This document shows positions 26,901 through 35,714 of a DNA stretch of 64,000 nucleotides, piece by piece. Origin of the DNA: Spongilla lacustris (lineage: Eukaryota > Porifera > Demospongiae > Spongillida > Spongillidae). Every line of letters starts with the position of its first letter. Within the stretch, counting starts at the first letter, position 1. The stretch spans positions 6,389,622 to 6,453,621 of the forward strand of contig OX442425.1 of assembly GCA_949361645.1 (NCBI GenBank), in the 5' to 3' direction. Under the pieces are notes generated by a model, which was given only the letters and a program-made list of their open reading frames with translations, was not told the DNA's origin and ran no database searches. The translations under genes and the position numbers were made by a program.

Positions 26901-27965
26901 CAAATACGTAACAGTTGCTGGTGAACAGCAAATCAGGATGTTTAACTGCCTGGGGCAGAAGGTACCATCTTTGTGTGTGCCCATTGTTTCATGCCATGTG
27001 TCATCAATTATTTCCCCAATGGGTAAGGAAGGCATCAACTTCACAGGTGTTATGGTAGCTCTGAACAGTGATGGTGATGATGCGTGTAAGCAAGTAAGGA
27101 AGGAAAGGAGGCGATACAGAAAGAGATGTCTGAGTATAAGCAAGCGAGATGAACATCGTGTAGAGAAGCAGCATAAGGATGAGGAGGCATTGAATGCCAT
27201 ATGCATTGTTTATCCACAGTGCACTGTGTGCTTGTACCACTTCAAGTCCCAAATATTGCTTCAAGATCACGTATGCGGCGGTTTGCATGAGGCTAAGGAT
27301 GCTCTGAGTATTGCTATGAAGTATGCCAATCAGCTGCTAGCCAAGATAGACTTCACTGTTAGAGGTGCAATTGACCAAGCATCTAGCATGTTTCAGATGG
27401 AAGGTAGCAGTCAGATTCCATTTGCAAGTTTTGAACCCAATTTTTATCCTGGCTGGGCACATACAAGAAAGTACATACATCCTGAGCTGACTACTAAAGT
27501 CAGTAGTGTAATCCATGAGTGCTGGAAAGCTGGAGAGAACAAAAGTAGTGGTAAGGTAAAGATATCAGCTGACGGTGTATTTGAAAGACTTGAGGAGATG
27601 CAGTCACATAATTTGAGTGAGCTCCCTGTTGTTGGGAAGATTCGTGCTGTATATCAAAGTATTGGGAAGAAGCCCCTGGCATCAATTGGTGGTCGTAAGC
27701 GTGGTAGGCCTCAAGATACTGGTAGTGGAGGAAGAAATACGAAAAGCAGGGTGTCCTTTGAACTAGGGTGTGTAACCTCCCCTGAATAATGAAAATCGGT
27801 TTTTCCCAATACTTTTAAAACACTAATCGATTTTTCAGGTTTTTCTGGATTAGAAAATCGATTTTTCCGAATACTTGAAAAAAGAAAATCGATTTTTCCT
27901 AATAGGTTTTAACAATTTGCCAGCCGAATACCTAGGTTAATCAGATTTTCTGCTCACTGAGCCAC

Positions 27966-28290
27966 CAAAATGTACACATCACACCAGATACCCTCCTACA
28001 GCTAAACCATAACACCAGATGCCCTCAGCATACCCACACCTACCCCCATCACACCAGTGCCCTCATGAGGCACACCCTACCCCCATCACACTAGTGCCCT
28101 CATGAGGCAAACAAACACACCTCCCCCTGACACACCAGATGCCCTCATGAAGCACACAACCACAGCTACATGTACCCCCAACCCACCAGACACCCTCCTA
28201 CACCCACATTGCACCAGATCAGTACAGCATGCATCCACAGCTACCCACATCACACCAGATGCGCTCAGCACACTACCACAGATACCTATA
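27966..28290. repeat. Irregular minisatellite, about 38-bp unit
   Basis: About eight degenerate copies around CACACCAGATGCCCTCATGA with CCCCCAT spacers. One copy contains TACATGTA (28167-28174). The open frames here on both strands are repeat by-products. Confidence 0.75.
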
Positions 28291-28993
28291 TAGGCCTAAA
28301 TCGCTTGGCCTAACCACATACCTAGATGGGCGTGTCCTGACCTAAGTTAGCGCATAGGGTTAGCTGAGCAGAGGTCTACCTACAGATGTACCCAGATGTA
28401 CACTGTCACATCGTACCCGATGCCAAATAGAGTAGAACCCCAGATGAAGTTTATGCACCACCGGCCATGCAGCCTCTATTTCACCATAGCAAATACTAGT
28501 AACTAAGTAGGCCTAAATGCGATCACGGCAATATCAGCTCAGAGAGATTGGTGCAAGAAACCAGCTCGTTCGAAATGCACTAAGCGAACTGACTTTGATT
28601 TGTAGCTGGAGCTGTCCGTCGTCATGACTCGTGAACAGAAGAGGGAGATCTGTTGGCTACATGTAGTTCGAATTACTTGTAAACTGCATCTGATCTCGTC
28701 CCCACGTAGTATAGTGACGTTAATTAACGTTACGTTTCAAATTAGAGGCAATTATTGTAATATTGTACTTGTAATATCGTTAACGCGTATCCGGTTATCA
28801 TCATAAAAAGCTATTCGAATAATGGGCGAATTGTCGATGCGGACAACGAGTACCTAAGTACCTCCGAATGGAGATTCACAAACCGGTTATTTCGAATAAA
28901 ACAAATCCAATAATCGATTTTTCCGAGTAATGCTAAATTACTATTCTAATGGATAGGTTTTTGCGAATATCCGAATAACACGAATAACCTGAT
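28291..28993. other. No gene seen
   Basis: Remainder of the 12-bp-TIR element left of the retrotransposon. It is AT-rich, with AATCGATTTTTCCGAGTAAT-type strings near 28910-28935 echoing those at 27820-27900. Contains TACATGTA at 28658. No supported coding frame. Confidence 0.55.
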
Positions 28994-28998
28994 AACCG

Positions 28999-29282
28999 TG
29001 TTACAATCTGGGTGGACCGAAACTATATACTACCACACGCTAAGGCAGACGACAACGCCACTAGTGAAAGCTAACCCAGACCCAGCAACAAGAGTGGTAT
29101 AAAAGATCTGATCAACAGAACAGTGTGTGCACATATATAGATAACATTGACCAATCACAGAAGGCCACATTAAACTGGCCAATAGGATAACAGTAGATAA
29201 GGATCTGCACTGTCATTGCCTAGCGCTACAACCTGCTCTGTTACTGCGGTAGGTAATAAACACATTACGTCAGGATACCACA
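28999..29282 (-). repeat. 3' LTR of the gypsy element
   Basis: 284 bp, identical to 33299-33582. Read on the minus strand it holds two ATTGG (inverted CCAAT) boxes and TATCTATATATGTGC as a possible TATA region. Confidence 0.96.
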
Positions 29283-29296
29283 CTTCCTCCTTCCTT
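29283..29296 (-). other. Polypurine tract
   Basis: AAGGAAGGAGGAAG on the minus strand directly before the 3' LTR, the expected site for plus-strand priming. It overlaps the last two bases of the gag-pol stop codon. Confidence 0.85.
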
Positions 29297-32200
29297 AATT
29301 ATCTTCCTCATTAAACCTCACAGGAGGCCTTCTGGTCCGTCCAGATCGCCTTAGTTCAGGTCCATCTGCTGGTGCATGTAAAGGAGGAGGTTGCGGTTCT
29401 GGTTCTGCTGCAGGTTGAAGATCAGGTTCCACAGCAGGTACGAAGTCACTCCAAGTATTGTTGTCCTGTGTCACGGTTGTCGGTGCTTCCTCCATCTCTA
29501 TGGGTGCAACTCTTGCACGAATCTGGTCATAGTGCCTTTTCACTTTGCCCCCATCTGACAACTCCACCCAGACAGATACGGGACCTCGGATCCCTGAGAT
29601 CACACCACTTAGCCATTTTGGTCCCCTACTGTAGTTACGAGCCCAAACATGATCTCCAACATTGAATGACCGTTCTCTTGCCCCTCTGTCATGGTACTTC
29701 CTCTGTTTTTCTTGGGTAGCCTTCACCCTCTCCTCCACACCAGGATGCAACAGCGATAAGTGGGAGCGCAGCCTTCGTCCCATCAGGAGCTCAGCCGGTG
29801 ACAATCCTGTAGTGGTGTGGGGAGTGATTCTATACTGAAAGAGAAACTGCAACAGGCGACTTTCTACTGACATTCTCTTGTCTGCTGTCTTCTTCAAAGC
29901 CATCTTCATGGTTTGCACCGCTCTCTCCACAAGCCCATTTGAGGCTGGATGATAGGGAGAAGTTGTGACATGCTTGACACCATTACTCCTTAGAAAATCT
30001 TTAAACTCCTGACTGGTGAAAGCACTGCCGTTGTCAGTTACAACTGTTACAGGCAGTCCATGACATGAGAAAGATGACTCCAGCTTCTGTATTGTCACTG
30101 CTGAAGTAGCAGATTCTACCACATGAGCATCCAACCATTTGCTGTGAGCATCTATGATCAGTAGAAACATCTTTCCTTGAAAAGGGCCTGCATAATCCAG
30201 ATGAAGTCGACACCATGGCATTTCTGGCCACTCCCATGGGTGCAAGGGTGCTGGTGCCGGAGCCTTCTGATGGACTTGACAGATCTCACACCTCTTGGCT
30301 CTGTCCTCTAAGTCTGCGTCCAACTTAGGCCACCACACGAAGCTCCTGGCCAGACTCTTCATCCTGGAGATACCTTGATGCCCCGCATGAAGTTCCTCAA
30401 CCACCAACTTATGACCTGGTTCTGGTACTATGACTCTCTGTCCCCACAAGATGCATCCATCTTGCAAGCTTAGTTCATCTTTCCTTTGTCGGTATGGTCG
30501 AAGATCCTCTTCCCGTTCCCTCTCTGGCCATCCATCTGTGAGCCACTTCTTGACCTTTGACAAGACAGGGTCCCTCTCGGTCCACTTAGCTATCTGTTTA
30601 GCATTGACAGGAGATGCTTCTAGAGTTTCCAGCAACAAAACTGTCTCCCCTGGTAGTGGAACTTCTGATGGACACTCGGGAAGTGGCAATCGGCTCAAGA
30701 CATCAGCATTAGCATTTTCCTTCCCAGGCTTGTGAACAATCCTATACTGGTAGGCACTCAGAATCAATGCCCATCGCTGCAGTCTAGCAGATGCCATTGG
30801 TGGTATTGCTTTGTCTTCCCCAAATAGGTGCTTCAAGGGTTTATGGTCTGTGAAGATTGTAAACTGGTGTCCCATCAGGAAATTGTGGAACTTCTTTACA
30901 CCAAAGATGATAGCCAGTCCCTCTTTATCAAGTTGAGAGTAGTTCCTTTCAGCCGGAGCTAAGGTTCTTGAGGCGAATGCTATCGGTCGCTCACTGCCGT
31001 CTGGAAAACGGTGTGCTAGAACTGCCCCAACTCCATACGGTGACGCGTCACATGACAAGATCACCTCCTTCTTGCTATCAAAATGTGTGAGCACTTGAGA
31101 TGAGGTCAGCTGGCTTTTAGCACAATCGAATGCCTTCTGATGAATGTCCAACCATTGCCAAGGCTTGCCGTTTTCTAGGAGCGAATGCAGTGGAGCCAGT
31201 TTGGATGACAGATTAGGAAGAAACTTACCGTAATAGTTGATCAATCCTAAAAATGATCTCAACTGCTGTACATTACTGGGTACTGGAGCCTCTTTGATGG
31301 CTGTCACTTTTGCCGAAGTAGGAAAAATCCCTTCCTTTGAGATGCGATGTCCCAGGTATTCCACTTCCGCCATCATGAACTTGCATTTCTCTGCCTTCAA
31401 TCTCAGTCCTGCTGCCTCCAGTCTCTTTAACACTTCGTCCAGGTTCTTCAGGTGCTCCTGTTCTGACTCTCCTGTGATAAGGATGTCGTCAATATACGCC
31501 ACCACCCGCTGGATCCCTTGTAGTAGGCTCTCTATAGTCCTCTGGAATACAGCTGGCGCTGATGCCACTCCGAATGGTAGCCTATTGTACCTGAAAAGCC
31601 CCTTGTGTGTATTGATTGTGACGTAGTTCCTGGACTTATCTTCCAAAGGCAGCTGAAGGTAGGCATTTGCTAAGTCCAACTTTGTGAATGATTGTCCCCC
31701 TGATAGAGCTGCAAAAAGGTCCTCTATGCGTGGTAACGGGTATTTCTCTGTCTTGGCAAACCTGTTCACCGTCACCTTGTAGTCCCCGCATATCCTGACT
31801 GAACCATTCTCCTTGAAAACTGGAACAATAGGAGCTGCCCACTCCGAGAACTGTACCGGTTCTATGACCTTTTCCTCTGCCAACCTTTCCAGTTCTTTCT
31901 CCACCCTTGCTCTCAAAGCCAAAGGTACTATCCGTGGTTGAAAAAACTGTGGCTGTGCTCCAGGTTCTAAGTGGATTTTGACCTCCATTCCTTTTATCTT
32001 GCCTAGCCCCTCTTTGAACACCTCTCCATGCCTCTGCAACACTCCTTGCAGTGTTAAGGTAGCAGCACAGTTCAAATGAAATAATTCACCCCAGTTCAGC
32101 TTCAACTGTTTCAGCCAATCGCGGCCCAGGAGACTTGGTCCATTTCCTGTCACCACCAGTAAGCTTAGTCTCCTCTTCTGACCACCATACTCCACAGCCA

Positions 32201-33275
32201 CATTCAGTTCTCCCAACGCTTTGATGACTTCACCAGAATAGGATCGCAGTGTCACGTTGGTTGGGCCTAGCTTAGGAGTCTTGTCTGTCCACGTCTTCTT
32301 GAGTGTCACTTCACTGATCAGGGATACTGAGGCGCCTGTGTCAACCTCCATCTGTAGAGAATACTTGCCCTCCACTTTTACAGTGACCAGTAGTGGCTTA
32401 GTAGCTGCATTTCTCCCGCCTCCCAGTTTGAAGATAGTGTGGACTGTGAGACTATCGTCGATCACCACTGCGTTAGCCTTATGTGGTTTCGGCGCACCTG
32501 ATTTCTTTGCTTTACTCCCTTTTGCCCTGCCAGTAGAAGCGGACGTCTTAGCTTTCCGACATACTCGAGCCGTGTGACCTATCTTCCCGCACGAGAAACA
32601 CTCCGCGTCCTTGAACTTGCAGACTGGAGCCAGGTGCTTGCCTCCACACCTATAACAAGTTGGGCTACCTTTCCCTCTAGCGTGCTCTCTACTACCGTCT
32701 TGCAGTCCCTCAATGGCATGTACAGGAACTGCTTGGGCTGACTGCAGATCCGCTGCGCCACGATCCGCCGTTTCCAGAGCCTGTGCTATATCCGTCGCCT
32801 TCCTCAGGGTCAGGTTCGGTTCAGCCAGTAGCCTCCGCTGTATGTTAGGGTCGTTTACCCCTATCACGATACGATCGCGTAGCATCTCTTCCAGGCTGTT
32901 ACCGAAATCGCACTTGGTAGCTAACTGTCGCAACTCCGAGATGAACATAGCTACGTTTTCGTTGGACTGCCGCACTCTTGAATTGAACTTGAATCTGCTG
33001 ACGGTTATCGCTGGAGCCGGGTTATGGTGGTTGTTCAACGTTTCCACCAGTTCGGCATACGTTTTGTCCGTCGGTCTCTGTGGGGATACGAGACTCTTTA
33101 CCAGTTTGTAGGTTTTGGCTCCGCAAACACTGAGTAAAATCGCTCTCTGCTTCGTGGCATCCTCCACGTCGTTAGCAATGAAGTACTGACTCAGCCTTTC
33201 AGCGTAAGCTTGCCAATCCTCGATAGCGCTGTCGAACTCTGCCATTCCACCATGAATCGCCATGACTGCATGCAA
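29295..33275 (-). CDS. gag-pol: Gag-Pol polyprotein, Ty3/gypsy, 1,326 aa
   Basis: Single uninterrupted frame. Order of parts (approximate residues): Gag (1-200); two zinc knuckles, CYRCGGKHLAPVC and CFSCGKIGHTARVC (205-240); aspartic protease with DTGAS (about 310); reverse transcriptase with LPFGVASAP and the YIDD catalytic box (450-620); RNase H starting LSCDASPYGVGAVLA (720-840); integrase zinc HHCC region (HQGISRM...CEIC, about 930-970) and DDE core with LDYAGPF, TDNGSAF and the Glu in SNGLVERAV (990-1110); then a GDHVWARNY segment typical of gypsy C-termini. Gag and Pol are fused in one frame, so no ribosomal frameshift is needed. The start at 33275 lies 24 bp below the 5' LTR; a second Met six codons (MAIHGG) in is also possible. 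Antisense to copy B's coding strand. Confidence 0.97.
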   Translation of the reverse strand: MHAVMAIHGGMAEFDSAIEDWQAYAERLSQYFIANDVEDATKQRAILLSVCGAKTYKLVKSLVSPQRPTDKTYAELVETLNNHHNPAPAITVSRFKFNSRVRQSNENVAMFISELRQLATKCDFGNSLEEMLRDRIVIGVNDPNIQRRLLAEPNLTLRKATDIAQALETADRGAADLQSAQAVPVHAIEGLQDGSREHARGKGSPTCYRCGGKHLAPVCKFKDAECFSCGKIGHTARVCRKAKTSASTGRAKGSKAKKSGAPKPHKANAVVIDDSLTVHTIFKLGGGRNAATKPLLVTVKVEGKYSLQMEVDTGASVSLISEVTLKKTWTDKTPKLGPTNVTLRSYSGEVIKALGELNVAVEYGGQKRRLSLLVVTGNGPSLLGRDWLKQLKLNWGELFHLNCAATLTLQGVLQRHGEVFKEGLGKIKGMEVKIHLEPGAQPQFFQPRIVPLALRARVEKELERLAEEKVIEPVQFSEWAAPIVPVFKENGSVRICGDYKVTVNRFAKTEKYPLPRIEDLFAALSGGQSFTKLDLANAYLQLPLEDKSRNYVTINTHKGLFRYNRLPFGVASAPAVFQRTIESLLQGIQRVVAYIDDILITGESEQEHLKNLDEVLKRLEAAGLRLKAEKCKFMMAEVEYLGHRISKEGIFPTSAKVTAIKEAPVPSNVQQLRSFLGLINYYGKFLPNLSSKLAPLHSLLENGKPWQWLDIHQKAFDCAKSQLTSSQVLTHFDSKKEVILSCDASPYGVGAVLAHRFPDGSERPIAFASRTLAPAERNYSQLDKEGLAIIFGVKKFHNFLMGHQFTIFTDHKPLKHLFGEDKAIPPMASARLQRWALILSAYQYRIVHKPGKENANADVLSRLPLPECPSEVPLPGETVLLLETLEASPVNAKQIAKWTERDPVLSKVKKWLTDGWPEREREEDLRPYRQRKDELSLQDGCILWGQRVIVPEPGHKLVVEELHAGHQGISRMKSLARSFVWWPKLDADLEDRAKRCEICQVHQKAPAPAPLHPWEWPEMPWCRLHLDYAGPFQGKMFLLIIDAHSKWLDAHVVESATSAVTIQKLESSFSCHGLPVTVVTDNGSAFTSQEFKDFLRSNGVKHVTTSPYHPASNGLVERAVQTMKMALKKTADKRMSVESRLLQFLFQYRITPHTTTGLSPAELLMGRRLRSHLSLLHPGVEERVKATQEKQRKYHDRGARERSFNVGDHVWARNYSRGPKWLSGVISGIRGPVSVWVELSDGGKVKRHYDQIRARVAPIEMEEAPTTVTQDNNTWSDFVPAVEPDLQPAAEPEPQPPPLHAPADGPELRRSGRTRRPPVRFNEEDN

Positions 33276-33279
33276 AAGT

Positions 33280-33298
33280 TGACCCTCGTCGCCAAAAT
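33280..33298 (-). other. Probable primer-binding region
   Basis: Minus-strand sequence ATTTTGGCGACGAGGGTC follows the 5' LTR directly, where the tRNA primer site belongs. The matching tRNA was not determined. Confidence 0.45.
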
Positions 33299-33582
33299 TG
33301 TTACAATCTGGGTGGACCGAAACTATATACTACCACACGCTAAGGCAGACGACAACGCCACTAGTGAAAGCTAACCCAGACCCAGCAACAAGAGTGGTAT
33401 AAAAGATCTGATCAACAGAACAGTGTGTGCACATATATAGATAACATTGACCAATCACAGAAGGCCACATTAAACTGGCCAATAGGATAACAGTAGATAA
33501 GGATCTGCACTGTCATTGCCTAGCGCTACAACCTGCTCTGTTACTGCGGTAGGTAATAAACACATTACGTCAGGATACCACA
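33299..33582 (-). repeat. 5' LTR of the gypsy element
   Basis: 284 bp, same sequence as 28999-29282. On the minus strand it begins TGTGGTATCC and ends ATTGTAACA. Confidence 0.96.
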
Positions 33583-33976
33583 AACCGGTTACACACCCTA
33601 CATTGAACAGCTTGATGTAGGAAAGGAACTGTCTAAGTGGAAAAAGCCAGAGCTTGAGGCATACCTCAATCACTTCAACCTCAAGAAGTCTGGGAATAAG
33701 CCTGACCTCATCAAACATGTAGAACAACATATGGCTAATACCATGCTATGATGTTGTATTTGTTCATACTTGTACTATAACACATTTTGTTACGCGTCAA
33801 AACATTGTACGCATGAGCCTGCGCACTACCAATATTTGGGTCTGGAGTCGAGACCCAAACGAGGTGGTGTTGGTTTCGACGCTAGCATAGTAGTTTATTG
33901 CCAGAATTTGTTCGAACCCCTATCTATCCGATCCAGGTGAGCAAATTAATACTATATTTCAATACAGAAACCGTGT

Positions 33977-33992
33977 GAGAAAAAAGTGTCCC
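33977..33992 (-). promoter_or_regulatory. Subterminal motif, right arm of copy B
   Basis: GAGAAAAAAGTGTCCC on the plus strand, matching the motif of D (46809-46823). It now lies 1,722 bp from the right end; subtracting the nested insertion 34026-35500 plus one TTAA brings it to about 243 bp. Confidence 0.6.
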
Positions 33993-34833
33993 GTTTCCGG
34001 TTATCGGCCTTCTCAGGGTGGTTAAGGCTGCCTCATGTTAAAAATCTTGTTTTCGTGTTGTTGACACATTGTCAACATTCATGTTTGTATTACATCATTA
34101 TGACGTTATGCGGATCGTTACTTATCGATCTCCCGTTAGAGTATGACGTCTACTTTTGTACAACTTTCATACATATTATGACCCTAGATAGATCCACAGC
34201 ATAACATTTGCGTTATATGCTCCCAAACCAACGATTGCCAAAAATTAACAGCAGCTGTCGAGCAGCACTAATCAGCCGCCTGGTTATTTTTTAATAACCA
34301 CTGTACTTGACCCGCGTATTAACGAACTTCTAAAACGCTAGGATGAAAATGCAGCTCGAAGGTAACTTTTTAATGCTGGGCAGGTTCCTCTAGGTTGATA
34401 CATATGGTTTATGACTGGGGTTTTCAATAACTGGACCGTGCATCGAAGATTCATTAGTGTTTTTGCAGCTGGTCGGCCATTTTGAACTTGTTCATGGTTG
34501 TTGTGAATACAGCAAGCCAATTATTCAAATTCCCCAGTCGGCATAATACGTGCAAACATATGAGGATTTTAAATACCCCATTAGTTTTCTAAGAAACGAA
34601 TCGCAACACCCTGTCGACCCCCCCCGCTCGTCAGAACTAGTTCCGCTTGCCATCAAAATAATTTATTCATAACTTCTATACATAGCCCGCGAGAATGAGA
34701 TGACAATACATGCAGGCTTAGTAACCGCGGGACATCCATTCTAAAATGGGGCGCCCACGTCCCGCCCACAACAAACAGCAACAGCGGAACAGGGGGCGGG
34801 TCCGTGAATTAAATTACGGGTTCCGTGCAACTA

Positions 34834-34880
34834 TGGGTAAAAGTTCCGCATACGATCAAGAATTGCGGAACTTTTACCCA
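34834..34880. other. Hairpin, 17-bp arms
   Basis: TGGGTAAAAGTTCCGCA and its exact inverse TGCGGAACTTTTACCCA around a 13-base loop. Confidence 0.9.
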
Positions 34881-34891
34881 TGCATACTGTT

Positions 34892-34953
34892 AGTTGGGCG
34901 TAGGCCGACCTTCGCGTATTGGCGGATACGCGAAGGTCGGGCTACGCCCAACT
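34892..34953. other. Hairpin, 28-bp arms, one mismatch
   Basis: Arm starts AGTTGGGCGTAGGCCGACCT and returns as AGGTCGGGCTACGCCCAACT after a 6-base loop (TGGCGG). It lies 11 bp from the preceding hairpin. Confidence 0.9.
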
Positions 34954-35139
34954 AGCATTTGAGTTGCATACGACATTCCCAAATCGCCCGGAAGTTGCCC
35001 CGCCAGCCTTTAGACTCGCAACTCGCAAGCCAGACCTACATGACTTCATTATTGAACGGGAACACAAACTGGGCTATATCCATGTTTCTATGCAATTATG
35101 CTATGTTTTGTGGCTGAAAAATGGCAAAAGTTGCAAAGC

Positions 35140-35231
35140 GGCTGGGGCTCCGCCCCAGCCCCCGATGGGGGAGCTTACAGCGCTCCCCCATACCCCCACG
35201 CTGGGCGAGAGGGGCTACGCCCCCTCCTGCT
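35140..35231. other. Cluster of GC-rich palindromes
   Basis: Three successive hairpins: GGCTGGGGC/GCCCCAGCC (35140-35160), ATGGGGGAGC/GCTCCCCCAT (35165-35191) and a GAGGGGC/GCCCCCTC-type pair to about 35226. Similar modules (inverted) occur in the hAT-type MITE at 11390-11450. Confidence 0.8.
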
Positions 35232-35681
35232 CCCACCCCCGCTCTTAATCAGTTCCACCTTATTGCTTTCCCGAACCCCCCCGTCTCCCGACCAGCCTAC
35301 GGGCCTGTTAATATCGCCGTATTCCAAGCGGTTACCTACCGCAGGGTGGTTTTCTAATCATAGAACGTTACAAATAGTTGGAACAGTGTATAAAATACAC
35401 TCGTCTAAAGTTTCTATCATAGGGGACGCTTCTTGCGTGAGATTTGACTTTTTGTACATAGTCGCCATTTTTTATGACGTAAATTCATTAAGTGGCAGCC
35501 TTAAGTACGCTGAGTTACCCTTTCCGCTGTAATAGAATGCAGCTTTTGAATGAAAGTAGTTACAGGACTGGGAACAGCACCAAACATCATACAAAGAGTT
35601 GTACTCTTGGTAAATTGCTATTTGTGGCAATTGGAACCCTTCCGACTAATTTTCACAAAAAGTTAGTTAGACAAAATAGGC

Positions 35682-35714
35682 AAAAAAAAGTATTCGATTT
35701 TCACGGACCCGGTG
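35682..35714 (-). repeat. Right terminal inverted repeat of copy B
   Basis: Inward from 35714: CACCGGGTCCGTGAAAATCG then AATAC and a T-run; inverted match to 23681-23712. Confidence 0.9.

Larger units (their letters stand above)
28999..33582 (-). mobile_element. Ty3/gypsy LTR retrotransposon, intact, 4,584 bp
   Basis: Two LTRs of 284 bp (28999-29282 and 33299-33582), TG...CA ended and identical by eye along their whole length. A 5-bp target duplication, AACCG, flanks it (28994-28998 and 33583-33587). It carries one long gag-pol frame on the minus strand. Protease before reverse transcriptase, RNase H and then integrase is the Ty3/gypsy order. Identical LTRs and an unbroken frame indicate a very recent insertion, the youngest datable event in the window. 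Confidence 0.97.
27766..33598. mobile_element. 12-bp-TIR element in copy B, itself split by a retrotransposon
   Basis: Starts GGGTGTGTAACC (27766) and ends GGTTACACACCC (33598), with TA on both outer sides (27764-27765 and 33599-33600). Without the retrotransposon it is about 1.24 kb. Inside are repeated AATCGATTTTTCC strings near both ends and a cytosine-rich minisatellite. No transposase frame. TA flanks allow Tc1/mariner; CTA/TAC flanks leave Harbinger-like types possible. Confidence 0.7.
24088..33751 (+). pseudogene. Transposase-like gene of copy B (frameshifted, split by insertion)
   Basis: Start at 24088 gives a Cys cluster (CDQCNAG, CVKCCMC) followed by HGRPRK, an AT-hook-like GRP core. 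Lesions near 24420 (frame change) and 24525 (TGA at a conserved Trp position) lead into a 626-codon frame (24533-26413) with ITGGGKQQEARAGVEY, CSACRSPFHFYDKLK, FDFKQKF and FREGGDSYYGKKGMLW. A frameshift in the acidic tract (about 26210-26230) leads to the second frame (ending 27789): HFIDCIV, VQSDNAKN, NEAQSGKDVCDTHF, YPQCTVCLYHF. The C-terminus is cut off by a TIR element at 27766 and resumes at about 33601 with KWKKPELEAYLNHFNLKKSG...KPDLIKHV, a SAP domain, stopping at 33751. Thirty-one residues separate the second Asp from the Glu, as in copy D. Best preserved of the four copies. Confidence 0.88.
34026..35500. mobile_element. Nested TTAA-flanked element, 1,475 bp, in B's right arm
   Basis: Bounded by TTAA (34022-34025 and 35501-35504) with inverted ends GGCTGCCTCATG and, inward, GGCTGCCACTTAATG. 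It accounts for nearly all the extra length between B's subterminal motif and B's terminus. No protein frame is recognisable; the interior is dominated by long hairpins and GC-rich palindromes. A non-autonomous element using the same target is the likely identity. The seven exact terminal bases are little evidence on their own. Confidence 0.6.
23681..35714 (+). mobile_element. TTAA DNA transposon, copy B, 12.0 kb with nested insertions
   Basis: Flanked by TTAA (23677-23680 and 35715-35718) in a satellite unit whose consensus is TTTCATTTAAAAGG. Ends are TACCGGGTCTGTGAAAATCG (left) and CACCGGGTCCGTGAAAATCG (right, inward), then AATAC and a T-run. Terminal sequence differs from lineage A/C and from D, but target, protein and subterminal motif are shared. 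Removing the insertion at 27766-33598 leaves about 6.2 kb, and removing 34026-35500 leaves about 4.7 kb, close to A (4.9) and D (5.0). Confidence 0.92.

Noticed and set aside
28086..28293. Pro/Thr-rich or Val/Cys-rich small proteins in the cytosine-rich minisatellite
   Set aside because: Low-complexity repeat translation on both strands.
29372..33111. Plus-strand open frames across the gypsy element
   Set aside because: Antisense shadows of gag-pol.
34919..35248. Possible genes in the GC-rich part of the nested element (109, 144 and 78 codons)
   Set aside because: Overlapping frames over palindromes; no motif, no start context.
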